Positions 25,646-33,733 of a DNA stretch of 41,029 bases are shown here, piece by piece. Source of the DNA: Rhodothalassium salexigens DSM 2132. Lineage in GTDB: Bacteria; Pseudomonadota; Alphaproteobacteria; Sphingomonadales; Rhodothalassiaceae. The position numbers and the translations under genes are program-made. The DNA lies in contig NZ_SLXO01000015.1 of NCBI RefSeq assembly GCF_004341375.1, positions 1-41,029 on the forward strand, read 5' to 3'. The notes below the pieces were generated by a model, which did no database searches, was not told the origin of the DNA, and saw only the letters and a program-made list of their open reading frames with translations. Every line of letters starts with the position of its first letter. The stretch's first letter is position 1.

Positions 25646-28600
25646 TCAGGCCTGACCGGCGGCCGAGGGCTCGGCGCGGCCGGCCCCGGTGACTGCCTCG
25701 GATGCCGCGTCTGGTCCTGCGTCTGGCCGCATCCGGGGCGCCGGTTCGTCCTCGCGCACCCGGTAGAGCAGCGCATAGAGCACCGGCACGGCGACCAGGG
25801 TCAACACGGTGGCGAACGCCAGCCCGCCCATGATGGTCACCGCCATACTGGCGAAGAAGGCGTCGAACAGCAACGGCACCATGCCCAGAATGGTGGTCAC
25901 CGCGGCCAGCGCCACCGGGCGCAGACGGCTGATGCCGGCGTCCAGGATCGCCTCGAAGCGCTGGCGACCGGCGCCGATCTGCAGGTCGACCTCCTCGACC
26001 AGCACGATGGCGTTCTTGATCAACATGCCCGACAGGCTGAGCATGCCCAAAAGCGCCATGAAGCCGAACGGCATGCCCGTGCCCAGCAAGGCCAGGGTCA
26101 CTCCGCACACCGCCATGGGCACGGTCAGCCAGATGATCAGCGGCTCGCGCACGGTGCCGAACAACAACACGGTGATCAGCAGCATGATCAGAAAGCCGAG
26201 CGGCAATTGCGCACCGAGCGAGGCTTGGGCTTCGTTGGTATCCTCATAGATGCCGCCCCATTCCAGGCTGTAGCCGCGCGGCAGGTCGATCGCCTCGACA
26301 TCGGCGCGCACCTGGCGGAACACGCTGTCGACGGTGGGGCCCTCGCCCACCTTGGCCATCACGGTCAGCGTGCGCACCCGGTCGCGACGGTGGATTTCGG
26401 TGTCGCGCGCTTCCGTGCGGAAGGTCTCGACGATCTGCGAGGCGGGCACATAGCTGCGCTCCTGCTCGCTCCACACCAGCCGGTCGCCCAGATCGCCCAG
26501 ATCGCCGCGCTCGGCCAGGGGCGCGCGCAACAGGATCTCAAGCGATTCGTCACCGTCGCGGTAGAAGCCGGCGGCCAGACCGTCGGTAGCGAACTTGATG
26601 GTATCGGACAGCGCGGCGCGGTCGACGGCGGCCAACTCGGTGCGCCGGTCGGACATCACCGGCACCACGGTCAGCTCGCGCTGGCGCCAGTCGTGGCGCA
26701 CATTGACGATATCGGCGTGCGGGCCGAGCACTGCGGCCGCCTGTTCGGCCAGATCGCGCAGAACCTCAGGGTCGGGCCCGGAAAACCGGGCGGCGATGTC
26801 GGAATCGGCGCTCGGCCCGAACACCAGCCGCTCGGTATAGACCAGGGCTTCGGGGTTGCGGGCCAACAGCCGGTCGCGCAGCGTCTCGGCCACCGCCGGG
26901 ATCTGCTCGCGGGTCTGGGTGCGCACGATCATATGGCCATAGGCGCCGTTGGCGTTCTGGGGGCTGTAGGTCAACATGAACCGCTGCGCGCCCCGGCCGG
27001 CGAAACTGGTGATCTCGACCACCTCGTCCATGGCCAGGAATTCGGGCTCGGCCTGGGCCAGATCCCGCGACACGGCGCGCACGTCGGTGCCCTGGGGCAT
27101 CCAATAGTGGACATAGAACAAGGGCGTGTTCGACGCCGGGAAGAACGCCTGTGCCACCTGGCCGAAGCCCCAGAAGCAGCCGCCGGTGGTGGCCACCAAC
27201 AGCGATACGGCGATCAACCGGTGGCGCAGCGCCAGCCGCAACACCCGGCCATAGCCGCGATAGACCCGGTTGCCATAGGGGTCGGCATCGTCCGCCCCGC
27301 CCTGCTTCAGCAGATAGCTGCCGAAGAGCGGGATCACCGTCACCGCCAGCCCCCAACTGAGCAGCAGCGACATGGCGATCACCGCGAACAGCGAGAACAG
27401 GAACTCGCCGGTGGCGTCCGGCGACAGGCCGATGCCCGAGAACGCCATGATGCCGATGATCGTGGCACCCAGCAGCGGCCATTGGGTCTGGCGCACCACC
27501 TGCACGGCGGCGGCGCGCGCCTTGAGCCCGCGCTGCATGGACACCATCATGCCCTCGGCGATGACGATGGCGTTGTCGACCAGCATGCCCATGGCGATGA
27601 TCAAGGCGCCGAGCGAGATGCGCTGCATGTCGATGGCGGCAAGCTTCATCAACAACAAGGTGCCCGCCACGGTCAGGAACAACACCGACCCGACCACCAG
27701 CCCGGCCCGCCAGCCCATGAACAACATCAACACGCCGATGACGATGGCCACCGACAGGCCCAAGCTGGCGACGAACCCGTCGACGGACTGTTCGACCACC
27801 CGCGCCTGGTCGTAGATCGGCGCCAGGTCGACGCCCAGCGGCCAGTCGGCGCGGATCGCGTCGAGCTTGGCGGCAACGCCCGCGCCCACGTCGACGATGT
27901 TGGTGCCAGGCACCGCCGACACGCCCAGGGTCACCGCCGGCTGGCCGTTGAAGCGGATCAATTGCGCCGGCGTCTCGTCGGGCTGGACCGACACGTCGGC
28001 GATATCGTCAAGGGCGAGCATGGCGGTCGAGCCCGGCACACCGATCTTGACCCGGCGGATCGCCTCGACCCGGTCGAAGGCGTCGTCCACCGGCACCGCC
28101 AGGCGCCGGTCGCCGACGCGCACCGAACCGGTCGGCTGGATGGCGTGTTCCACGTCCAGCAACTGCGCCAGATCGCGCAGCGACAGGCCGAGGCTGGCCA
28201 GCCGGTCCTGCGGGATCTCGATCACCACGGTCTCGTCCTTGTCGCCATCGATGGCGACCTTGGCGACGCCGTCGACGGTCAGCAGGTCGCGGCGAATATC
28301 CTTGGCGATGTCGCGGATTTCGCCGTCGCTGTAGCCCGGCGCGGTGAGCGCGTAGAACAGGCCGAACACGTCGCCATAGTCGTCATTGACCTGGGGCGCA
28401 CGCGTACCCGGCGGCAGGTCGGGCACGGTGTCGCGCACCTTGCGGCGCAACTCGTCCCAGACCTGGGGCAACTCCTCGCTGTCATAGGTGTCCTGGATCT
28501 CGACGGTGATCTGCGACCGGCCGGGGTGCGAGGCAGAGGTCAGCGTCTTGAGCTGGGCCATCTGCTGGATCGCCGATTCCAGCCGCTCGGTGACCTCGCG

Positions 28601-28810
28601 CTCCACCTCTTCGGCCGTGGCACCGGGATAGGACGTATAGACCTGAGCCATCTTGATGGTGAACGACGGGTCTTCCAGCCGCCCGACGGTCAAAAAACCC
28701 CACAAGCCGCCGAACAGGCAGATCAACACCACAAGCCAGGTGTTCACCGGCGTGTCGATGGACAGGCCGGCGATGTTGGTGGGCCGGGCGCCCTTGATGT
28801 GGTCGCTCAT
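25646..28810 (-). CDS. RND efflux pump permease (AcrB/TriC-like)
   Basis: The 1054-residue inner-membrane protein exports drugs or other small molecules by proton exchange. It has the RND layout: one N-terminal helix, a large periplasmic loop (PN1-PC1), six helices, a second loop and five helices. TM4 reads GALIIAMGMLVDNAIVIAEG, with D412-N413 in place of the D-D pair of AcrB; this is typical of the TriC-like subgroup. The second half repeats the pattern with LSGMLIKNAIVLVEEVDLQI. The ATG at 28810 overlaps the adaptor stop by 4 bases (ATGA). No outer-membrane TolC-type gene is present nearby, so the pump must borrow one. Confidence 0.95.
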   Translation of the reverse strand: MSDHIKGARPTNIAGLSIDTPVNTWLVVLICLFGGLWGFLTVGRLEDPSFTIKMAQVYTSYPGATAEEVEREVTERLESAIQQMAQLKTLTSASHPGRSQITVEIQDTYDSEELPQVWDELRRKVRDTVPDLPPGTRAPQVNDDYGDVFGLFYALTAPGYSDGEIRDIAKDIRRDLLTVDGVAKVAIDGDKDETVVIEIPQDRLASLGLSLRDLAQLLDVEHAIQPTGSVRVGDRRLAVPVDDAFDRVEAIRRVKIGVPGSTAMLALDDIADVSVQPDETPAQLIRFNGQPAVTLGVSAVPGTNIVDVGAGVAAKLDAIRADWPLGVDLAPIYDQARVVEQSVDGFVASLGLSVAIVIGVLMLFMGWRAGLVVGSVLFLTVAGTLLLMKLAAIDMQRISLGALIIAMGMLVDNAIVIAEGMMVSMQRGLKARAAAVQVVRQTQWPLLGATIIGIMAFSGIGLSPDATGEFLFSLFAVIAMSLLLSWGLAVTVIPLFGSYLLKQGGADDADPYGNRVYRGYGRVLRLALRHRLIAVSLLVATTGGCFWGFGQVAQAFFPASNTPLFYVHYWMPQGTDVRAVSRDLAQAEPEFLAMDEVVEITSFAGRGAQRFMLTYSPQNANGAYGHMIVRTQTREQIPAVAETLRDRLLARNPEALVYTERLVFGPSADSDIAARFSGPDPEVLRDLAEQAAAVLGPHADIVNVRHDWRQRELTVVPVMSDRRTELAAVDRAALSDTIKFATDGLAAGFYRDGDESLEILLRAPLAERGDLGDLGDRLVWSEQERSYVPASQIVETFRTEARDTEIHRRDRVRTLTVMAKVGEGPTVDSVFRQVRADVEAIDLPRGYSLEWGGIYEDTNEAQASLGAQLPLGFLIMLLITVLLFGTVREPLIIWLTVPMAVCGVTLALLGTGMPFGFMALLGMLSLSGMLIKNAIVLVEEVDLQIGAGRQRFEAILDAGISRLRPVALAAVTTILGMVPLLFDAFFASMAVTIMGGLAFATVLTLVAVPVLYALLYRVREDEPAPRMRPDAGPDAASEAVTGAGRAEPSAAGQA

Positions 28811-29895
28811 TGGCCGATCCCGTCGCGCGGGCGGATCTCCATGCCGTCGCGCAGCGCCTGGACGCCGGCGGTGACGATCCGTTCGCCGCCGCTCAACCCG
28901 CCGGTCACCGCCGCTTGCGCGCCGATCACCGGGCCGACGGTCACGGCGCGCGGGCGGACGCGGTTTTCGTCGTCCACCAGCCAGACCCGGAAGCTGCCCT
29001 CGGCGGTGGAGCCGAGCGCCGACACCGGTACCATGACCCGGGCGCCGGGCTCGCTGTCGGCGGGCAGCAGGTGGACGATCACCGTGCCGGTCATGCCGGG
29101 CAGGATGGTCAGGCCATTGTCCGGCCGCGCCATGGCGAACTCGACCCGGTAGGTTTGGGTGGCGTCATTGGGCTCGGTGGCGTTCTCGCGGTAAACCAGC
29201 GGAAAGCGCTGGCCCGGCGCGAACGCGAATTCGGCCTCGACGCCGGCAACCCGGCCCTTGGTCACCGTGGCCACCAGCGCCTCGGGCACGTCGAACACCA
29301 GGCGCAGTTCCGACACGTCCTGAACCCGCGCCACCGGCTCGCCCAACTGGACGTTGGTGTAATTGTCCACCAGCCGCTGCGAAATCAGCGCGTCGAACGG
29401 CGCGGCGATGGTGGTGTAGTCGAGCCGCTGGCGGGCGTTGTCGAGCGCCACCTCGGCCAGGTCGCGCGCCGCCTCGGCCTCGTCGAGCGCCTGGTCGGAG
29501 ACCACGTTGCGCGCGTTCAACTCCTCCTTGCGGGCATACTCCTTGCGCCGCAGCGACAAGGTCACCTCGGCCTCCCGCACCGCGCGCTCGAAATCCGCCT
29601 GGTCAAGCCGGGCGATCAGGCCGCCGGCCTCGACCACCCGGCCTTCGAGGATCGGCAGCTCGACCAGCCGGCCGCCGACCTGGAACGACAGATCGACGGT
29701 CTGCACCGCCTCGACGCGCGCGGTGAACCGGCGCGCCCGGGCGACCCCGGCATCGCTGACGGTCATCACCTTGGCCGGCCGGGGCGGTGCGCTCGCCGAC
29801 GCCTCGGCGCCCGGCTCACCCTGGTCGCCGCACGCACCGAGCGTCGCAGCGGCCAGAGCCACCAGGCCCAAACGGATCGAGATGGTGCGGTTCAT
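28807..29895 (-). CDS. RND periplasmic adaptor lipoprotein (membrane fusion protein)
   Basis: The 362-residue protein links the RND permease to an outer-membrane channel. A lipobox (L19-G20-A21-C22) marks it as an inner-membrane-anchored lipoprotein. Barrel-sandwich and hairpin segments are DLSFQVGGRLVELPILEGRV and then a coiled coil around LSLRRKEYARKEELNARNVV. The beta-barrel part follows with TTIAAPFDALISQRLV. The ATG at 29895 overlaps the stop of the TetR gene by 4 bases, and its own stop overlaps the pump start by 4, so the three genes are translationally coupled. Confidence 0.95.
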   Translation of the reverse strand: MNRTISIRLGLVALAAATLGACGDQGEPGAEASASAPPRPAKVMTVSDAGVARARRFTARVEAVQTVDLSFQVGGRLVELPILEGRVVEAGGLIARLDQADFERAVREAEVTLSLRRKEYARKEELNARNVVSDQALDEAEAARDLAEVALDNARQRLDYTTIAAPFDALISQRLVDNYTNVQLGEPVARVQDVSELRLVFDVPEALVATVTKGRVAGVEAEFAFAPGQRFPLVYRENATEPNDATQTYRVEFAMARPDNGLTILPGMTGTVIVHLLPADSEPGARVMVPVSALGSTAEGSFRVWLVDDENRVRPRAVTVGPVIGAQAAVTGGLSGGERIVTAGVQALRDGMEIRPRDGIGQ

Positions 29896-30449
29896 GCCTC
29901 GGCCTCCTCATCGTCCGCGTTTCCCGCCGCCAGGGCGGCCAGACGGTCGAACAGCGCCCGGCGCTCATCGGCCGGCAATTCATACAAACCCATAAGCTCG
30001 AATAGCCCCGGCGCTTCGGCGGCGAACAAAAGCAGCGTCGCCCAGACCGGATCGTCGGCCTGCTCGCGCACGGCGCGGAACCGCTCGGCGATATAGGCGC
30101 GCGGCCGGGCCAGCAGATCCGGCTGCTCAGCCGCCGCCACCAGCAGGCCACGGCGCAGGTCAGCGTCGGCCTCGGGCATGCGGCGTTCGCGCTCGATCAC
30201 CGCGAGCAGATCGGCATTGGCCCGACCATCGGTCTCTGCGCGCAAGGCCCGATGCTCGCTGTCCACCTCGTCGATCACGCGGTCGATCATCGCCTCAATG
30301 AGGGCGACCTTGTTCGGAAAGCGGTGGATCAGCCCGCCCTTCGAGTAGCCGACCCGCGCTGCCACGGCGTCGAGCGTCAAGTGGCCCGCACCGCGCTCAC
30401 GCACCAGCGCCTCGGCCGCGTCAAGAATTTCCATCCGACGGTCGTTCAT
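29892..30449 (-). CDS. TetR family transcriptional regulator
   Basis: The protein is 185 residues from ATG 30449. The N-terminal helix-turn-helix reads RRMEILDAAEALVRERGA, then LTLDAVAARVGYSKGGLIHR and FPNKVALIEAMIDRV. The C-terminal ligand domain is TetR_C-like with ERERRMPEADADLRRGLLVA. It most likely represses its own operon, including the pump and the BCCT transporter, until an inducer binds. The frame is open upstream to 30488, but the operator at 30480-30502 lies across that start, and AGAGAC precedes the ATG at 30449, so 30449 is chosen. The gene is first in the operon. Confidence 0.92.
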   Translation of the reverse strand: MNDRRMEILDAAEALVRERGAGHLTLDAVAARVGYSKGGLIHRFPNKVALIEAMIDRVIDEVDSEHRALRAETDGRANADLLAVIERERRMPEADADLRRGLLVAAAEQPDLLARPRAYIAERFRAVREQADDPVWATLLLFAAEAPGLFELMGLYELPADERRALFDRLAALAAGNADDEEAEA

Positions 30450-30479
30450 GCTGTCTCTGACCCCATTGATCGCCTGATA

Positions 30480-30502
30480 GTCGGTCAAACCGACCAGTCG
30501 GT
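30480..30502. promoter_or_regulatory. TetR-type operator upstream of the efflux operon
   Basis: GTCGGT (30480-30485), ACCGAC (30489-30494) and GTCGGT (30497-30502) are three half-sites. The first two form a perfect palindrome around CAA, and the second and third form another around CA. The position, 31-53 bases before the regulator's ATG, fits autoregulation. Confidence 0.7.
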
Positions 30503-30984
30503 CGGAATTACGGGCAAGACCGATCCGCCGTCAAGGGACAATCCCGGGCGCGCGGTGCCGGGCGCGTATAATCGGTCCGTTTCACCCCTCAGGTCATCGA
30601 TCCAGAATCGCCAAGGCATCGGAGAGCATTCTTCACTCCGTCATTGATCATCATCGGCGACCGGATTGGTGCCGGCGATGGGCATATGGTCGCGTGACGC
30701 CCCGAGGGCAGGAGGGGCGGCGGTCCGTCCTGCGGGGCGCAGTGATCCAGTTGACCCGACCGGACGAACAACCAGGCAGTGAGGAGCCCGTCGACAACTC
30801 TACCCGACTCCTTTTCGAAAAAATTTCACCTTCGTAATATTTTTCGTCGAAACAAGGATCGGACTAAAAAAATACCATGTCTAAATATAGTCTATTTGAC
30901 ACGGTAACTCGAATATGAAACGGTCTGCCGAGACCATAGGGTCCCTCAAAGTATCTTTTGTCTTCCTTTCCGCTGGTTCAGTCC
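30503..30984. other. Intergenic region with an AT-rich leader before the chemoreceptor
   Basis: No gene is supported. Positions 30800-30925 are strikingly AT-rich for this GC-rich window, with runs such as CGTAATATTTTTCG and CTAAAAAAATACC. TTGACA (30896-30901) lies 17 bases from AACGGT (30919-30924), a weak promoter for the chemoreceptor gene. The segment looks like a strongly regulated promoter or a binding platform for an AT-preferring protein. Confidence 0.45.
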
Positions 30985-32376
30985 ATGAAATCCTTGAGTA
31001 ACGTCAAAGCATTCGACACCGATATCGACCGCCGGCGCGGGTTCCTTGGCGTCGACGCCGAAACCGAACAGCGGCTGCGCGACGCCAAGCCGATCATCGA
31101 AGGCGTCATGGACCGGATGCTTGACGCGTTCTACGCTCATGTGCGCCAGGAGCCCGAGCTCGACGCCATGTTCGCCGAAGACGGCATCGGCCGCCGGGCG
31201 CGCAACGCGCAACAGCGCCACTGGATGGAATTCGTCTTCAACGGCCAGTTGGACGCGGTTTATGCCGAGCGCTGCGTCAAGGTCGGCCGGGCGCACCAGC
31301 GCATCGGACTGGAACCGCGCTGGTACGTGGCCAGCTACACCCACATGCTCAATTGGACCACCGAAACCCTGGTCGACGCACTGGCACACGATCCGGCGCG
31401 GCTCACGGCGATCCTGTCGGCGATCCAGAAGGCGTTCATGCTGGACATGGAACTGGCCATGACGGTCTATCTGGAAACCGAGAAGGAGGCCGCGGGCCAG
31501 GCCCAAATTCTCGCGCTGTCCAACAGTTTCGAGGCCGATGTTCACCGCTCGGTCGGCGGCTTGGGCGAGACCATCGGGGGCGTCAACGATGCCAGCCGGA
31601 CGCTTGCCAAAGCCGCCGACCACAGCGCCGGACTGGCGCAGAGCAGCGCGGCGGCGGCGGCGCAGGCGGCGGCCAACGTTCAGGCGGTCTCGGCGGCGAC
31701 CGAGGAACTGTCGTCGTCGATCAGCGAGGTGGCGGCGCAGACGGCCAGTTCCCAATCGCGCGCCGACACCGCCAACGAGGCGGCCGAAAAGGCACGCGCC
31801 CAAGTGGACAATCTGACCCGCGCGGCCGACGCCATGACCACGGCCCTGGACCTGATCCGCAAGATCGCCGATCAGACCAACCTGCTCGCCCTCAATGCGA
31901 CGATCGAGGCAGCGCGCGCCGGCGAGGCGGGCCGCGGCTTCGCCGTGGTCGCCGGCGAGGTCAAGACGCTGGCCAAGCGCAGCGCCGAATCGGCCGAGGA
32001 GATCCGCGGTCGCCTGTCGGACATGGCGGTAGCCACCGATGCCACGGCCAGCGGGATCGACGCGGTCACCGCGGCAATCGGCGAGTTGAGCCAGATGGCG
32101 GTGTCGGTGGCGGAAGCGGTCGATCAGCAGACCGTCGCCAGCCGCGAGATCGCCCGCAACGTGGCCGAGGCCGCGCGCGGCACCGAGCAGATCTCCGCCG
32201 ACGTGAAGGAACTGGCCAACGAGGCCGGGATCACCCGTCAGTCGGCCGAATCCATGCGCGCCGCCGCCGAGGCGCTGGACCAGCAATCGCAAGTGCTCAA
32301 CGGTCAGGTGAGTGATTTCCTGGACAACCTGCGCACGGTCGACCGAAGCGGTCCCGCCAGCGGCGTCGCCGCCTGA
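30985..32376 (+). CDS. Globin-coupled chemoreceptor (protoglobin + MCP signalling domain)
   Basis: The 463-residue soluble protein has no membrane segments. Residues 1-165 are a protoglobin domain: the proximal haem ligand is H104 in [18 protein letters not shown], and [20 protein letters not shown] precedes it. Residues 180-460 form the helical MCP signalling domain, with the hairpin tip [20 protein letters not shown] followed by [17 protein letters not shown] (291-330). It is the HemAT type: an oxygen-binding sensor that signals to CheA/CheW for aerotaxis. The start is ATG 30985 ([10 protein letters not shown]); a TTG nine codons earlier is less likely. No clear ribosome-binding site precedes it. 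Confidence 0.95.
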   Translation: MKSLSNVKAFDTDIDRRRGFLGVDAETEQRLRDAKPIIEGVMDRMLDAFYAHVRQEPELDAMFAEDGIGRRARNAQQRHWMEFVFNGQLDAVYAERCVKVGRAHQRIGLEPRWYVASYTHMLNWTTETLVDALAHDPARLTAILSAIQKAFMLDMELAMTVYLETEKEAAGQAQILALSNSFEADVHRSVGGLGETIGGVNDASRTLAKAADHSAGLAQSSAAAAAQAAANVQAVSAATEELSSSISEVAAQTASSQSRADTANEAAEKARAQVDNLTRAADAMTTALDLIRKIADQTNLLALNATIEAARAGEAGRGFAVVAGEVKTLAKRSAESAEEIRGRLSDMAVATDATASGIDAVTAAIGELSQMAVSVAEAVDQQTVASREIARNVAEAARGTEQISADVKELANEAGITRQSAESMRAAAEALDQQSQVLNGQVSDFLDNLRTVDRSGPASGVAA

Positions 32377-32385
32377 CCCGCCCCC

Positions 32386-32513
32386 CCGGTCATCGCCAGC
32401 GCAGCGAGGCAATCAAGCCGCCGCCAGCGCAGCACCCGGCCCCGGCCACGTCGCCGCGCGGCACCCCCACGCGGGGGTTGCGGCGCCGCCCACGGACGGC
32501 GCGCGATGACCGG
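32386..32513. repeat. REP/MITE-like 128-bp inverted-repeat element
   Basis: CCGGTCATCGC (32386-32396) and GCGATGACCGG (32503-32513) are a perfect 11-base terminal inverted repeat. The left arm continues with CAGCGCAGCGAGGCAATC, which resembles the widespread GTCATTGCGAGC..GAAGCAATCC family of dispersed bacterial repeats. Inside is a hairpin CCCCC-ACGC-GGGGG (32464-32477). It has no coding capacity and sits between the stops of convergent genes. Confidence 0.65.
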
Positions 32514-32650
32514 GTGGCACTGGGGTGCGGTGCGGTTGCCCGGCTCGCATATTGGTCGGGAGATGAGGCAGGGACACCGACCCGCCGCCAAAGCCGGCGC
32601 CCTTGCGCCAGACCGGCGGAAGAGAGCGTATCGCCGCCCGTGAGGGGCGC

Positions 32651-33673
32651 TCAGAGGTTGCGCAGGTTGAAGCCCATGGGCGCACCGGCGCCGCCGGTGT
32701 TGCGCGCGGCCATGGCGCTGCGGGCCAAGCGCGCCGTGCGCCGGGTGCCCGGACGGCGGAACAGCAGCGTCGGCCACTGGCCGATCGGTCGGCGCGCCTC
32801 CAGCACCAGGCCGCGGTCGCGATAGGCGCGCTCGACACCGGCGCGCTGCTCGGCCAGCAGCCCGGCCAGGATCAGCCGGCCGCCGGGCGCCACCAAAGGC
32901 GCCAGGGCCGGCGCCAGGCGGATCAGCGGCCCGGCCAGGATGTTCGCCGCCACCAGATCGAACGGGCCCGACCGGCGGAACACCGGATGATCGAGCCCGC
33001 TGGCGGTCACCGCTTCGACGCCCCAGGTGCCGCCCGCCACCGGGCGAACCGGCACCGCGTTGACCTGGGCGTTCTCCACCGCCGTGGCGACGGCGATCGG
33101 GTCGATGTCGCTGGCCAGCACCGGCATCGCACAGGTGCGCGCCATGGCGAACGCCAGCAGCCCCGAGCCACAGCCCAGATCGAGACCGTTTCGGGGCCGG
33201 AATGTCTGGCGCTTGGCCAGCGCGTCGAGGCTGAGCAGGCAGCCCGCCGTGGTCTCGTGGCGACCGGTGCCGAACGCCTGGCCGGCCTCGATCTCCAGAT
33301 TGACCCGGCCCGGCCGGCGGCGCGCGCGGTCATAGGCGCCGTGGACCAGATAGCGCCCGGCGTGGATCGGCTTCAGCAGCTTCTGGCTTTCGCTGACCCA
33401 GTCCACATCGGGCAGCGCTTCGGGCGTGAACGCCGGCAGCGCCACCCCCGCCGCTTCGGTGGCCAGGCGCTCGGCATGGCCGACCCGCACCGGATCGGGG
33501 TCGGCGGCGAAGAACGCCTCGACGGTCCACAGGTCAGGCGTTTCGGTGTCCGCCCAGGAGGAAATCCCCGGCGCCCAGCCCTCGCCGTCGTCGAACGCGG
33601 CTTCGAGGCCGCCTTCGACCGCCGGCACCAGGGCCTCGGGCACGGTGACTTGGATCTTGTAACCGGTTGTCAT
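32651..33673 (-). CDS. prmA: Ribosomal protein L11 methyltransferase
   Basis: The 340-residue S-adenosylmethionine enzyme trimethylates ribosomal protein L11. Motifs are EIEAGQAFGTGRHETT, the SAM-binding LDLGCGSGLLAFAMA, SDIDPIAVATAVENAQVN and the post-motif ANILAGPLIRLAPALAPLV. The N-terminal domain contains DVDWVSESQKLLKPIHAGRY, which recognises L11. The ATG at 33673 (MTTGYKIQV) fits the family N-terminus, though no ribosome-binding site is clear. The last 35 residues are an Arg/Ala/Gly-rich extension beyond the usual end. It is 60 bases downstream of the CPA2 antiporter gene and may be cotranscribed. Confidence 0.93.
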   Translation of the reverse strand: MTTGYKIQVTVPEALVPAVEGGLEAAFDDGEGWAPGISSWADTETPDLWTVEAFFAADPDPVRVGHAERLATEAAGVALPAFTPEALPDVDWVSESQKLLKPIHAGRYLVHGAYDRARRRPGRVNLEIEAGQAFGTGRHETTAGCLLSLDALAKRQTFRPRNGLDLGCGSGLLAFAMARTCAMPVLASDIDPIAVATAVENAQVNAVPVRPVAGGTWGVEAVTASGLDHPVFRRSGPFDLVAANILAGPLIRLAPALAPLVAPGGRLILAGLLAEQRAGVERAYRDRGLVLEARRPIGQWPTLLFRRPGTRRTARLARSAMAARNTGGAGAPMGFNLRNL

Positions 33674-33733
33674 GGCCAGCGGGATAGCCGAGCGGCGCGA
33701 CGGCCGCAAGCCACCTGGGCCCGACCACCCGGC

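Noticed and set aside
30568-30573. Perfect TATAAT on the plus strand
   Set aside because: No -35 element lies 15-19 bases upstream, and no plus-strand gene starts within 400 bases.
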